A stretch of 36,316 nt of DNA, from the NCBI GenBank assembly GCA_945787465.1, contig CALZIZ010000006.1:1-36316 (forward strand), read 5' to 3'. The DNA comes from an uncultured Desulfuromonadales bacterium. Lineage in GTDB: Bacteria; Desulfobacterota; Desulfuromonadia; Desulfuromonadales; Trichloromonadaceae. Below are positions 27,115 through 35,059 of this stretch, one piece after another. The notes beneath the pieces were generated by a model. That model saw nothing but the letters and a program-made list of their open reading frames with translations. It was not told the origin of the DNA and did no database searches. The translations under genes and the position numbers were made by a program. Position 1 is the stretch's first letter. Each line of letters opens with the position of its first letter.

Positions 27115-28083
27115 AGGCCCCGGGCACAGCGGATCCCGTCCGCCACCCGGTTGGTTCAGGGTTCGCCCCAGGCCCCGGCAGCCGCCCATACACAGGCTGT
27201 AGTCACGGCATCCCTCGCATCCGACGGGGATGGCTGCGATCTGCCGGCGCACGGCAAAGCGCTCTTCGGTCTGCCAGAGGTCTTCAAGGTCTTGATCGAG
27301 CAGCGAGCCAAGCTTTACGGGCCAGGACGAGCAGGGGTAGAGCTCTCCCAGCCTGTCAACATGCGCAAGGCTGTTGCCTGCCTGGCAGCCGCCGTACTCA
27401 CTGCGCCCCTCGCCACCCTCGGGAAAGAACAACTCCCAGAGGAACAGGTCATGGACCTCAAGGGACAGTCCCTGACGACAGGCAGAAGGGTTCTCGCCCA
27501 GCTTCAACCGCAGTGATTCCAGGTCCTGAGGACGGATTAACCGCTCTGCCGCAAAGGGGCAAAAGCTATCATCGATCTTGGTGTTTGGCAACTTAATTCG
27601 CCCCACGCCGCGGGAGCGGCAGAGCTCGAGAAACTCAGGTATCTTCAGGAGATTATTCCGGTTGGGAACAAGAAGTAAAGCCGGATCATACCCGGATTTT
27701 CTTACCTGCTCCAGGAGTCGGTCCAGGCCGGCCCGATCGACTCCGCCTGCGGTGACCAGGTCGCCCACGTTAAGCCACAGGGCGGCCAGGGGCAGAGCAG
27801 GTTTCAAGGCCAGAAGTTCCTGCTCAGTTCCTTCGCAAAGCACCTGCACCTGGCATCCCTCGCTTATCAGGGCCTGTACGACCTCGCCAAAGCCTCGATG
27901 AAGGAGAGGACGCTCCTCAAGGGTGACAAAAAAGACCCCGGCCGCGGCAAGCGCATCGGCTACCCGCAGTGCGTTCTTGGTGCTCAGGGGGGTCTCTTCA
28001 GTATACAGCTCCCAGGTGACCCGCAAAGGAGCATCGAGTAAATCGATCGACATAATCGGTTCCGCTTCGGTTGGCAGTTTCAT
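27091..28083 (-). CDS. GeoRSP-like SPASM-domain protein (degenerate radical-SAM fold, no CxxxCxxC)
   Basis: C-terminal Cys-rich SPASM region CQAGNSLAHVDRLGELYPCSSW...CEGCRDYSLCMGGCRG; no N-terminal radical SAM cysteine motif; adjacent to radical SAM and PqqD genes. Confidence 0.75.
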   Translation of the reverse strand: MKLPTEAEPIMSIDLLDAPLRVTWELYTEETPLSTKNALRVADALAAAGVFFVTLEERPLLHRGFGEVVQALISEGCQVQVLCEGTEQELLALKPALPLAALWLNVGDLVTAGGVDRAGLDRLLEQVRKSGYDPALLLVPNRNNLLKIPEFLELCRSRGVGRIKLPNTKIDDSFCPFAAERLIRPQDLESLRLKLGENPSACRQGLSLEVHDLFLWELFFPEGGEGRSEYGGCQAGNSLAHVDRLGELYPCSSWPVKLGSLLDQDLEDLWQTEERFAVRRQIAAIPVGCEGCRDYSLCMGGCRGLGRTLNQPGGGRDPLCPGPRRLSDNP

Positions 28084-28141
28084 TCATATTGCACACAAAC
28101 TATTTTATGCAAAATCCATGGCTAGTTTGCAAAAAGGCAAC

Positions 28142-28176
28142 AAAAAAGGGGGCAGCCAAGCTGCCCCCTTTTTTGG
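28142..28176 (-). terminator. Intrinsic terminator after the 18-aa peptide ORF
   Basis: Minus strand AAAAAAGGGGGCAGCTTGGCTGCCCCCTTTTTTG. Confidence 0.9.
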
Positions 28177-28233
28177 TTAGCAGGGATGGACGTTAGAGGA
28201 ACCGACCACCCGGGGCTTCATGTACTTCTTCAT
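28177..28233 (-). CDS. Candidate RiPP precursor peptide, 18 aa: MKKYMKPRVVGSSNVHPC
   Basis: AAGGAGGTGAGG Shine-Dalgarno at 28237-28248, ATG, stop, terminator 1 nt later; located between radical SAM and SPASM genes. Confidence 0.75.
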   Translation of the reverse strand: MKKYMKPRVVGSSNVHPC

Positions 28234-28258
28234 TTGCCTCACCTCCTTCAGGGTTAAA

Positions 28259-28302
28259 GTTCACGGGCCAAGCAACTTGGCCTTCTCGTGGCAGATGTGA
28301 AC
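28259..28302 (-). promoter_or_regulatory. Stem-loop between radical SAM gene and precursor peptide
   Basis: GTTCAC...GTGAAC enclosing GGCCAAG-TTG-CTTGGCC. Confidence 0.5.
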
Positions 28303-28316
28303 AGAACGTTCAAGGT

Positions 28317-29321
28317 CTATTTCCAGCAGTGGGGATCAGGCTCGTTGAAATCCCCCGTTGTAGCAAATGAGCGGGCCGTGCAGCCACCGAGGCATTGTTC
28401 AAATGCTCCACAGTCCAGGCACTTGCCTGTCGCTTCTTTGTTGCGCATCTTGTTCAGAACCGGCGAGTCGTACCAGATACGGTCAAAGTCGTCCTTAAGG
28501 ATATTACCCACGGCCAGGGGAATAAAACCGCAAGGGGTAATATCGCCGTTAGGGCGAAGATTGAGAGAAAGTTTACCACAGCTGCTGCCCTTGACCAACG
28601 GCATTTCGTCGTAACCGGGCAGCGAGGCGATAACCGGGTCATCGAAGGAGATAAGCAGATCGTCCGTCTCCTGCTTGACCGTAAGTGCTTCGATGTAAAA
28701 GGCCTTCCACTGCTCGGGTGAAAGATCGAGGTCCTCGCGGTTCTTGAATCCCCGGCCGCTGCACTTGAAATTGTGCAGATAGACCTGGCTGACCCCGTGG
28801 TCACGGGCCAACTGGAGCAATTCGCGGAAATGCTGATGATTGATCCGGGAAATGACCGAACTCATGGTGGTCTTAAGGCCGGCTTCACGCAGCGCATCGA
28901 GGGCGCCCACAGCCCGCTCGAATGAACCGGGCATATTGCGAAAATCGTCGTGCAGCGCGGCTTCTGCGCTGTCGATGCTGATTCCCACGCTCTTAAAGCC
29001 GCATTGCTTGAGCTGCCGGGCTGCGTCCCGGTCGATCAGCCAGCCGTTGGAGTTCATGGAGACATTGAGCCCCTTGCCCGAAGCATAACTGGCGATCTCG
29101 AACAGATCGTCCCGCACCAGTGGCTCTCCGCCGCCAAAGTTGATAAACGGCACCTGCTTGTCGGCAAGAATATCGACAATGCGCAGAATCTCCGCGGTGG
29201 TTAACTCCTGCGCCTCCTCATCCCGGCTGTAGCAGTGGGAACAGGCAAAATTGCAGCGAAACGACAGGGTCCAGTTAAAGGTCAGCGGCGCAGAAAACAG
29301 GTCGGTAAAGGCATCAGCCAT
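28317..29321 (-). CDS. GeoRSP-like radical SAM/SPASM peptide maturase
   Basis: SFRCNFACSHCYS (CxxxCxxC), FGGGEPL, SPASM cysteines CGKLSLNLRPNGDITPC...CLDCGAFEQCLGGC. Confidence 0.9.
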   Translation of the reverse strand: MADAFTDLFSAPLTFNWTLSFRCNFACSHCYSRDEEAQELTTAEILRIVDILADKQVPFINFGGGEPLVRDDLFEIASYASGKGLNVSMNSNGWLIDRDAARQLKQCGFKSVGISIDSAEAALHDDFRNMPGSFERAVGALDALREAGLKTTMSSVISRINHQHFRELLQLARDHGVSQVYLHNFKCSGRGFKNREDLDLSPEQWKAFYIEALTVKQETDDLLISFDDPVIASLPGYDEMPLVKGSSCGKLSLNLRPNGDITPCGFIPLAVGNILKDDFDRIWYDSPVLNKMRNKEATGKCLDCGAFEQCLGGCTARSFATTGDFNEPDPHCWK

Positions 29322-29628
29322 AGGTCAGCCACCCTCTTTTGAGAAGATCATCGATGAAGTCCTGAACATCCTGGGCAAGAACCTCGCGCTCCACCTCGAA
29401 GTCGGCAGCCAGGGCATCGACAACCTCGTTCTGGCCGCGGGAACCGTCACAGAGGCTCCAGATTTTGCCGCCGACCAGGTTGAGCTGGTGCATCATGCCG
29501 GAGATGATCAGGATCACGGTACCCAGCTCGGAGGCATCTTCCCCCTGTTCCAGGGTCTGGAGCACTTCCTGTTCGCGACGTTTTTCAACCCGCCAGATGA
29601 TCTCGGGGTTGCGTAGCAGAGGTCCCAA
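29314..29628 (-). CDS. PqqD-family (RiPP recognition element) protein
   Basis: NPEIIWRVEKRREQEVL...LNLVGGKIWSLCDGSRGQNEVVDALAADFEVEREVLAQDVQDFIDDLLKRGWL; overlaps radical SAM gene. Confidence 0.85.
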   Translation of the reverse strand: MGPLLRNPEIIWRVEKRREQEVLQTLEQGEDASELGTVILIISGMMHQLNLVGGKIWSLCDGSRGQNEVVDALAADFEVEREVLAQDVQDFIDDLLKRGWLTYG

Positions 29629-29724
29629 ATTCTTAATTCCTTTCTAAAAAATAAATTCTCAAAACCTTATCTCTGGCCACCAAGGCACCAAGCCACCAAG
29701 AAGAGCGAAAAACCTTTTTTCCTG

Positions 29725-29799
29725 CCGTTCATGCTGAGCCTGTCGAAGCATTGGTTCAGCAGACGCTTCCAGGGCCTTCGACAGGCTCAGGCCGAACGG
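29725..29799. repeat. Dispersed inverted repeat CCGTTCATGCTGAGCCTGTCGAAGCA...CCTTCGACAGGCTCAGGCCGAACGG
   Basis: Complementary arms; sequence type widespread in intergenic regions of many bacteria. Confidence 0.8.
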
Positions 29800-29944
29800 A
29801 GTAGGGCCTACCCCACCACTGAAAACACCATACAAGGCACGAAGACACCAAGAAGGGCCATTATGGTTACGAGGTTTTCGAATTTCTTGGTGCCTTGGCG
29901 TCTTGGTGGCAAATAGCCTTTGTCTGGGTTACGAGTCAGAAAAT

Positions 29945-30967
29945 CTAAGCCGTCGACCGTTCGCGAAACAGCAGACTGCTGCCAAGAACGAAAACGAAAC
30001 CGACAAGAAGAGCGACCTTGGCATTCATGGAAACGCCGGCTGCGGTGGCGGCAATGCCCCAGGACTGGACAAGTGCCCCGCCGATAAACATTCCAATCAC
30101 CACCAGCCCGGCATCGGCATCCCCTTCTCCGGCTTTGACCAGCTGGCGAAACGGGCAACCGCCGATAAGGACCGAGATCCAGCCGACCAGGCCCATCCCC
30201 AGAAAACTCCAAAGGTGCTCAAGGTGAGCGCCGGGCTGCCCGTAAAGCCCGAGCCGGAAGCGGCCCGTACCAATGTTGAAGGCCACCGCGGCAACGACAA
30301 ACGCCAGCAACCCCCAAAGCAGGGGAGAGCGGCGGCCCATCAGCATGGTATCGCGCAGGCTTCCGGTAATGCAGAAGCGACTTCGTTGTGCCAGAGCCCC
30401 GAGAACCAGGCCCGCGCCCAGAGACATGAGCAGAGGGGCATGCTGGGCGGCGCTGCCGCGACCAGAAAAGATCAGAAATCCCGGTCGGGTGAGCAGAAAG
30501 CCCAGCAGCAGTACAAACAGCGCGGGAACCAGCAACCCGCTGCCGCCCCCCTGCTCGCTGTGGCGCCCCAGGTGCACCCCGGAGGCCAGGGACCGAAGCC
30601 CGACCCAGACGCCGGCCACAAGGCCGAGCACCCCGCCCAGGGCCGTCAGGTCACCGGCGGTGAACCTCAGCAGCAGCTTGATGGGGCAGCCGATAAAGAC
30701 CGCGCAACCGACGATCAGAAAAATACCGGAGACCAGGCGAGGCAAAGGGGCACTGCCGCCCCGGGAGCGAAATTCGCGAAAGCCGCAGGCACAGATCAGG
30801 GCCCCAAGGACAAAGCCGATCAACTCGGGACGCAGGTACTGCATGCGCGGGTTGTCGTGGAACCCCAGGGCACCGACACTGTTTTCGATAAAACAGGACA
30901 CGCACAGACCGGAGTTTTCAGGGTTGCCCCAGACCGCAAGAAGCACCCCGAGACTACCCAGCAGCAC
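29945..30967 (-). CDS. YedE-type (YeeE/YedE superfamily) selenium/sulfur-metabolism-associated membrane protein
   Basis: GNPENSGLCVSCFIENSVGALGFHDNPRMQYLRPELIGFVLGALICACGFREFRSRGGSAP, FIGCPIKLLLRF, QRSRFCITGSLRD, GGCPFRQLVKAGEGD. Confidence 0.88.
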   Translation of the reverse strand: MLLGSLGVLLAVWGNPENSGLCVSCFIENSVGALGFHDNPRMQYLRPELIGFVLGALICACGFREFRSRGGSAPLPRLVSGIFLIVGCAVFIGCPIKLLLRFTAGDLTALGGVLGLVAGVWVGLRSLASGVHLGRHSEQGGGSGLLVPALFVLLLGFLLTRPGFLIFSGRGSAAQHAPLLMSLGAGLVLGALAQRSRFCITGSLRDTMLMGRRSPLLWGLLAFVVAAVAFNIGTGRFRLGLYGQPGAHLEHLWSFLGMGLVGWISVLIGGCPFRQLVKAGEGDADAGLVVIGMFIGGALVQSWGIAATAAGVSMNAKVALLVGFVFVLGSSLLFRERSTA

Positions 30968-31012
30968 ACCGGCACCGACGCCCAGAAATTTGCGTCTCGA
31001 AGATTCATAGCT

Positions 31013-31558
31013 CTATTCACAGCCCCCGGCCAGACGGCTCTGCAGGTAATAGACGTTTTTAAGCGCCGCGGCGAGGGTGGGATTGTCAGGGTTGCGCCGG
31101 GCCCGGGGGCCAAGGGTTGTAAGCCCCTCATCGACCAGCTGACGGATTTCCGTCCGCCGGGACAGGGGACTGGCCTCGTCGATGTAATCGCCGTTGAGTC
31201 GCACCCCGTGCACATAGTTGCCGACCGCCTCTTCGAGCACCCCCTGCTGCTTGAGGATAGCGCCTTTTAGCAGGTAACCATGGGCCTCGCCGGGGTAGCT
31301 GCGCTCGAGCTCCTGCAGCTTGAGCAGGGCCCGCTGCGTCTCTCCGCCATCCTGCAGAGCCTGCACCGGGCCGTAGAGCTTTTGCAGGAAACTGACCCTG
31401 GCCTGGTAGGCGATCTCCTGCTCCATCCCCTTGTCGAGGGCGGACAGATGCCGGGCATCGCTCCCCGAGGGGGCGCCGAGCAGAACAAGGGCGGCAAGGG
31501 CCGCAAGAGTTGCGCCCAGCCCAAGCCAGATCAACCTGTCAAACCAGTCCTGCAGCAT
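31013..31558 (-). CDS. TPR-like membrane-anchored protein
   Basis: N-terminal TM segment; helical LKLQELERSYPGEAHGYLLKGAILKQQGVLEEAVGNYVHGVRLN. Confidence 0.65.
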   Translation of the reverse strand: MLQDWFDRLIWLGLGATLAALAALVLLGAPSGSDARHLSALDKGMEQEIAYQARVSFLQKLYGPVQALQDGGETQRALLKLQELERSYPGEAHGYLLKGAILKQQGVLEEAVGNYVHGVRLNGDYIDEASPLSRRTEIRQLVDEGLTTLGPRARRNPDNPTLAAALKNVYYLQSRLAGGCE

Positions 31559-31564
31559 GTTTCT

Positions 31565-32506
31565 CTAAAACTCCTGGTAAGGCGGCATGTTGGCCCGGCG
31601 GGCCATGCCCCGGATCGGGTCGTAATCGCTGTCGAGCAGCTGCTCGAATCCATCGACCCAGGCCGACTTGAGCACGCGGATCCGCTCGCCTTCTATCTCA
31701 ACCGTATCCTCGGGTTTGAGCTCAAGGAGCGCCTTGCGGAACTTTTCCCTGAGTTCGGCATTCACTCCGGCTGAAGCCCCGAAGGTGCAGTAAGGGATGA
31801 CCGGGCTCTGCGCGAGAATATTAAAATCATCAGCGGTGATTTTTCCCTCGTGGGTCATGACCTCGAGGTCGAGTGCCGGGGCCGCGGCCACGTCGAACTC
31901 GCCGAAATATACCCCGTAGACGACCTTTTCGTGCTTGAAGGAACCAGAGGGGATGGCGTAATAGCTGAGTTCAAGCTCAGGATCGATGCCGGCGGCGAGC
32001 ATCAGGTCGTACTGGGCAAGGTAACCGGTGGGGGCGAGCTGGGGGCCGAAAAGCATGCGCTTGCCGCGGATATCTTCGAGTTTCTCGATGCCGCTGCCCT
32101 TGCGGGAGATGATGGCGCCTGCGGTACGCGAGCCGTATTGGCCGCGTTTTTCGGTGGCCAGAAGTTCAAGTGCGTGGTTTTCGCGCAGGATGATGTAAAC
32201 CAGGGAGTTGCTGTGGGTAAAATCGAACTCCCCCTTGGCAAAGCGCTCTTCGAAATCCTGGGTATCGACCGGGACCGTCTCGAAATCGACGCCGAGCTTT
32301 TCCGAGAGGTAGCGGGTCAGGGGACGAAACCTTTCCAGGGTCTCAGCCTCGCTGTTGCAGTTCATGTAGCCGATACGCATTTTGGGCCGCTGTTGAGCCT
32401 GGTCGCAACCGCAAAGAACAAGCAGCAGAGCGGAGAAAACCAAAGCGAATAAAGAGACCGACTTGCAAAACCTTGCCCTGTAAAACTTCATATCATTCCT
32501 TAACAT
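31565..32506 (-). CDS. PhnD-like phosphate/phosphonate-type periplasmic binding lipoprotein
   Basis: LLLVLCGCDQ lipobox; RIGYMNCNSEAETLERFRPLTRYLSEKLGVDFETVPVDTQDFEERFAKGEFDFTHSNSLVYIIL. Confidence 0.85.
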   Translation of the reverse strand: MLRNDMKFYRARFCKSVSLFALVFSALLLVLCGCDQAQQRPKMRIGYMNCNSEAETLERFRPLTRYLSEKLGVDFETVPVDTQDFEERFAKGEFDFTHSNSLVYIILRENHALELLATEKRGQYGSRTAGAIISRKGSGIEKLEDIRGKRMLFGPQLAPTGYLAQYDLMLAAGIDPELELSYYAIPSGSFKHEKVVYGVYFGEFDVAAAPALDLEVMTHEGKITADDFNILAQSPVIPYCTFGASAGVNAELREKFRKALLELKPEDTVEIEGERIRVLKSAWVDGFEQLLDSDYDPIRGMARRANMPPYQEF

Positions 32507-33599
32507 TCAGAACATCCGTTGTCATGGCAGGGGGATGGGCCAGGGGAGCGGAAAAATCGACCAGCCCCAGCCCCTGACGATCCTGGCCATCGCGAATCAG
32601 CGTGGAGATCTCCTCTTCGGCCAGCGCCCCCCACCAGTTGGAGCCGAGGGCGGCATCTTCGGTACCGTCATTGATGACAGCGTATTCGCCATTGCCGGCA
32701 AGCCAATTGCCTTCGATACGACCGGAGGAATCGATCAGCCGAAGCCCCGCCCGGCCGTTGCCGGTGATGCGATTGGCTGCCAGCTCACATTCACTCTCTT
32801 CAAGAAAAATGCCATGCTCGCTGTTATCGGCAAGCAGATTGCCCTCGATGGTCCCCTTTGAGCGTTGCAGGTAAAGCCCTTTGCGATTGCCGCTAATGCG
32901 GTTGGCCCGAGCCTGAAGGTTCGAATCGCGCAGGCTCATGCCGTTGATGAGGTTCCCCTCGATCCGGCAATTGTTCATGGCGACATCACTGTAAACGCAG
33001 CGCACCCCCCAATGATTATCGGTCACCGTCAGGCGTTCCAGGGTGACCTCAGAGTTGCGAAACTGCAGACCGTTGAGGTTGCGCTCAATGCGGCATTGCT
33101 CTATGGCAACGGTCGATTCCTGAAACTGCGCGCCGCGGACATTGAAACGGAAAAGGCAGTTTTTCAGCTCGGCCCTGGCAAAATGCGCATGAAAGCCGCG
33201 ATAGGCGTATTCGACGATGCAGTGCTCGAGGCGGTTGTTCTCTTCAGAGGCCATCATATTGAGGGCGCCCCAGAAACCGGGACGGGGATCGGAGCCGGCC
33301 GAGGTGAAAACCACCGGCCGCTCGGCCGTACCGCGGGCCAGGAAAATCCCCTGCACAAAAATTTCGTGTTCGCCGATGCCGTCCTCGTTACTGTCGAAGA
33401 AGGTGAAACGAATCACTGTTCCTGGGCGGATTTCCAGCGTAACGCCAGGCGCAACTGTCAGAATCCCGTCAATTAATACCTCTCCCTCCCAGACCGTATC
33501 CTCGTAAACCGTATTTTCTCCGATATAGGTCAAGGGAGTCGCGGCGCCGGCAATACCGTTCAAAAAAATCAGCGCTGTGGCGAGCAGAAATATCCTCAT
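32493..33599 (-). CDS. Secreted right-handed parallel beta-helix (NosD/PbH1-like) protein
   Basis: Signal peptide; iterated CRIEGN / NRITGN / NWLAGN rungs. Confidence 0.85.
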   Translation of the reverse strand: MRIFLLATALIFLNGIAGAATPLTYIGENTVYEDTVWEGEVLIDGILTVAPGVTLEIRPGTVIRFTFFDSNEDGIGEHEIFVQGIFLARGTAERPVVFTSAGSDPRPGFWGALNMMASEENNRLEHCIVEYAYRGFHAHFARAELKNCLFRFNVRGAQFQESTVAIEQCRIERNLNGLQFRNSEVTLERLTVTDNHWGVRCVYSDVAMNNCRIEGNLINGMSLRDSNLQARANRISGNRKGLYLQRSKGTIEGNLLADNSEHGIFLEESECELAANRITGNGRAGLRLIDSSGRIEGNWLAGNGEYAVINDGTEDAALGSNWWGALAEEEISTLIRDGQDRQGLGLVDFSAPLAHPPAMTTDVLNVKE

Positions 33600-34405
33600 C
33601 GGACTCCCTCCCCCGCCAGAATGCGGTGGTCCTGGCGGTTGCCTTGAAACTGCCCGGCGCCTCCGGAGATCTCGGCCCCGTACTGGGCGAGGCCGATGCC
33701 GTTACCGGTGATGCGGTTGCCCCTCAAGGTCGGGCGGCTGGCGCGATCGACGAACAGGCCCTCTTCTTCGTTGCCGGCAATCTGATTTTCCGCCAGCAGG
33801 GGGTGGGAGTTCCACCAGCAGAAGACCCCGCCTTCACCGCCGGAGATACGGTTGCCGCGGATTTCGGGGGAGCTGTCGCGCTGGGCGATGATGCCGTAGC
33901 GACAGCCCAGAATCTGATTGTTGCGCAGCAGCGCAGAAGAGCTGATGCAAAGGATGCCGGTTTCGGCCCGGGTAATTTCGGCATGCTCGATACGGCTGGT
34001 TTCAGCACTATCGAGGATGATTCCCGCCCAGGCCACCGGTTCACCTGCAGGAACACCTTGAGGGATAAAGCGCACCGGCTGACGCGCTGTGCCGCGAATT
34101 TCGAGGGTTCCTCGGATCAGCAGCTCGGTGGCAGAGGAGAGGTACTCGGGATCGATTTTGGTGCTCTCGGAGAAAGGCACCAGGATCTCGGTCCCAGGCT
34201 CGATCACCAGAGAACTGCCCCGGGGCACAAGAACATCCCCGGTAAAAACGACCTGCCCCGAAAGGACCAGCCGTCCCTGTATCTGGCCGCCGATCTCCTG
34301 TGGCACAGTTGGCGGCACAGAATGCGGAACCGGAGCGGAAAGACACCCGAAGAGCGAGGCGAGGGCAACGAGGCAGAAAAAGCGAAGCACCAGCATCAGA
34401 TCCAC
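33596..34405 (-). CDS. Beta-helix (NosD-like) lipoprotein
   Basis: LASLFGCLSAPVP lipobox; repeated NQILGCRYGI, NRISGGEGGV, NQIAGNEEEG, NRITGNGIG. Confidence 0.83.
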   Translation of the reverse strand: MDLMLVLRFFCLVALASLFGCLSAPVPHSVPPTVPQEIGGQIQGRLVLSGQVVFTGDVLVPRGSSLVIEPGTEILVPFSESTKIDPEYLSSATELLIRGTLEIRGTARQPVRFIPQGVPAGEPVAWAGIILDSAETSRIEHAEITRAETGILCISSSALLRNNQILGCRYGIIAQRDSSPEIRGNRISGGEGGVFCWWNSHPLLAENQIAGNEEEGLFVDRASRPTLRGNRITGNGIGLAQYGAEISGGAGQFQGNRQDHRILAGEGVR

Positions 34406-34881
34406 CCCTGGGACATCAGAAACCGCCGTGCCGCAGCGCCGGGAAAGGCTCCCTGCTCGACCTGCTTCACCAGTTTTTTCACCTGCTCGGCCCCAAGGAG
34501 CCGGTCGAGCTTTTTCAGGGCCGGAGCGACGGTGGTAAACTGCAGATCGTTCAATGGGCGAGGCCCTGCGACCAGCAGCGGCAGCCCGGGGATTTCAAGG
34601 ACCACCGTTCCCGAGGCGGGATGCTGGGTGAAAAACGCCATGTCAATCTCTTCGGCCCTCAGCTTGACGGCAGGATCGGAGCCTTCGAGCTCAACACGCA
34701 CCGATTCGGTTCCGGTCTTCTCCTTGACATAAAGGGCGACCAGCTCAAAAAGAACCGTCTCAGCAGGCTCCTGCCCCGTGCCCAGATAGAGCTTGGGCCC
34801 GAAACAGGCCCCTGCGGGCATGGCAAGCAGGGTCAGCAGAAGGGTCGTTGTCAGCAGTCGCAACATTGGATACCTGTCCAT
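34396..34881 (-). CDS. Small periplasmic substrate-binding-like protein (OpuAC-like fragment fold)
   Basis: Signal peptide; LGTGQEPAETVLFELVALYVKEKTGTESVRVELEGSDPAVKLRAEEIDMAFF. Confidence 0.55.
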   Translation of the reverse strand: MDRYPMLRLLTTTLLLTLLAMPAGACFGPKLYLGTGQEPAETVLFELVALYVKEKTGTESVRVELEGSDPAVKLRAEEIDMAFFTQHPASGTVVLEIPGLPLLVAGPRPLNDLQFTTVAPALKKLDRLLGAEQVKKLVKQVEQGAFPGAAARRFLMSQGWI

Positions 34882-34908
34882 CTGAAAGGTTAAGGATCAT
34901 ACTTGTCG

Positions 34909-34924
34909 AGCAATTTGCATACCA
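34909..34924 (-). promoter_or_regulatory. Sigma-54 (-24/-12) promoter-like sequence
   Basis: Minus strand TGGTATGCAAATTGCT vs consensus TGGCACGNNNNTTGCW, with correct GG-GC spacing; just upstream of the six-gene operon. Confidence 0.6.
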
Positions 34925-35059
34925 CTGAAAAACACAGACATGAATCCTTAAGGCGTGATACGTGAAGAGTGAGGAGAAGAAACTGACCTTTCGATTCGAT
35001 TTGCAGGGGACTTCGCCTGCGGAATCTGGGCCATGGGCAGGGATTTTTCTGGAAGGGCG

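Noticed and set aside
26895-27146. 83-aa minus-strand ORF (and similar 119-aa ORF at 14828-15187) as a protein family
   Set aside because: Similarity between them (GCPTI.DRLQTQL.GPYF.SFSAHS.GYEL...) is due to the shared 164-nt repeat, which is better explained by inverted repeats and hairpins.
31004-31018. UAG stop read-through fusing the TPR-like protein to YedE
   Set aside because: Same frame, but an alternative start or a 1-nt frameshift explains it more simply; no pyrrolysine or suppressor evidence available.
29903-31270. 455-aa plus-strand ORF
   Set aside because: Antisense to the YedE-type and TPR genes; low-complexity composition typical of a shadow ORF.
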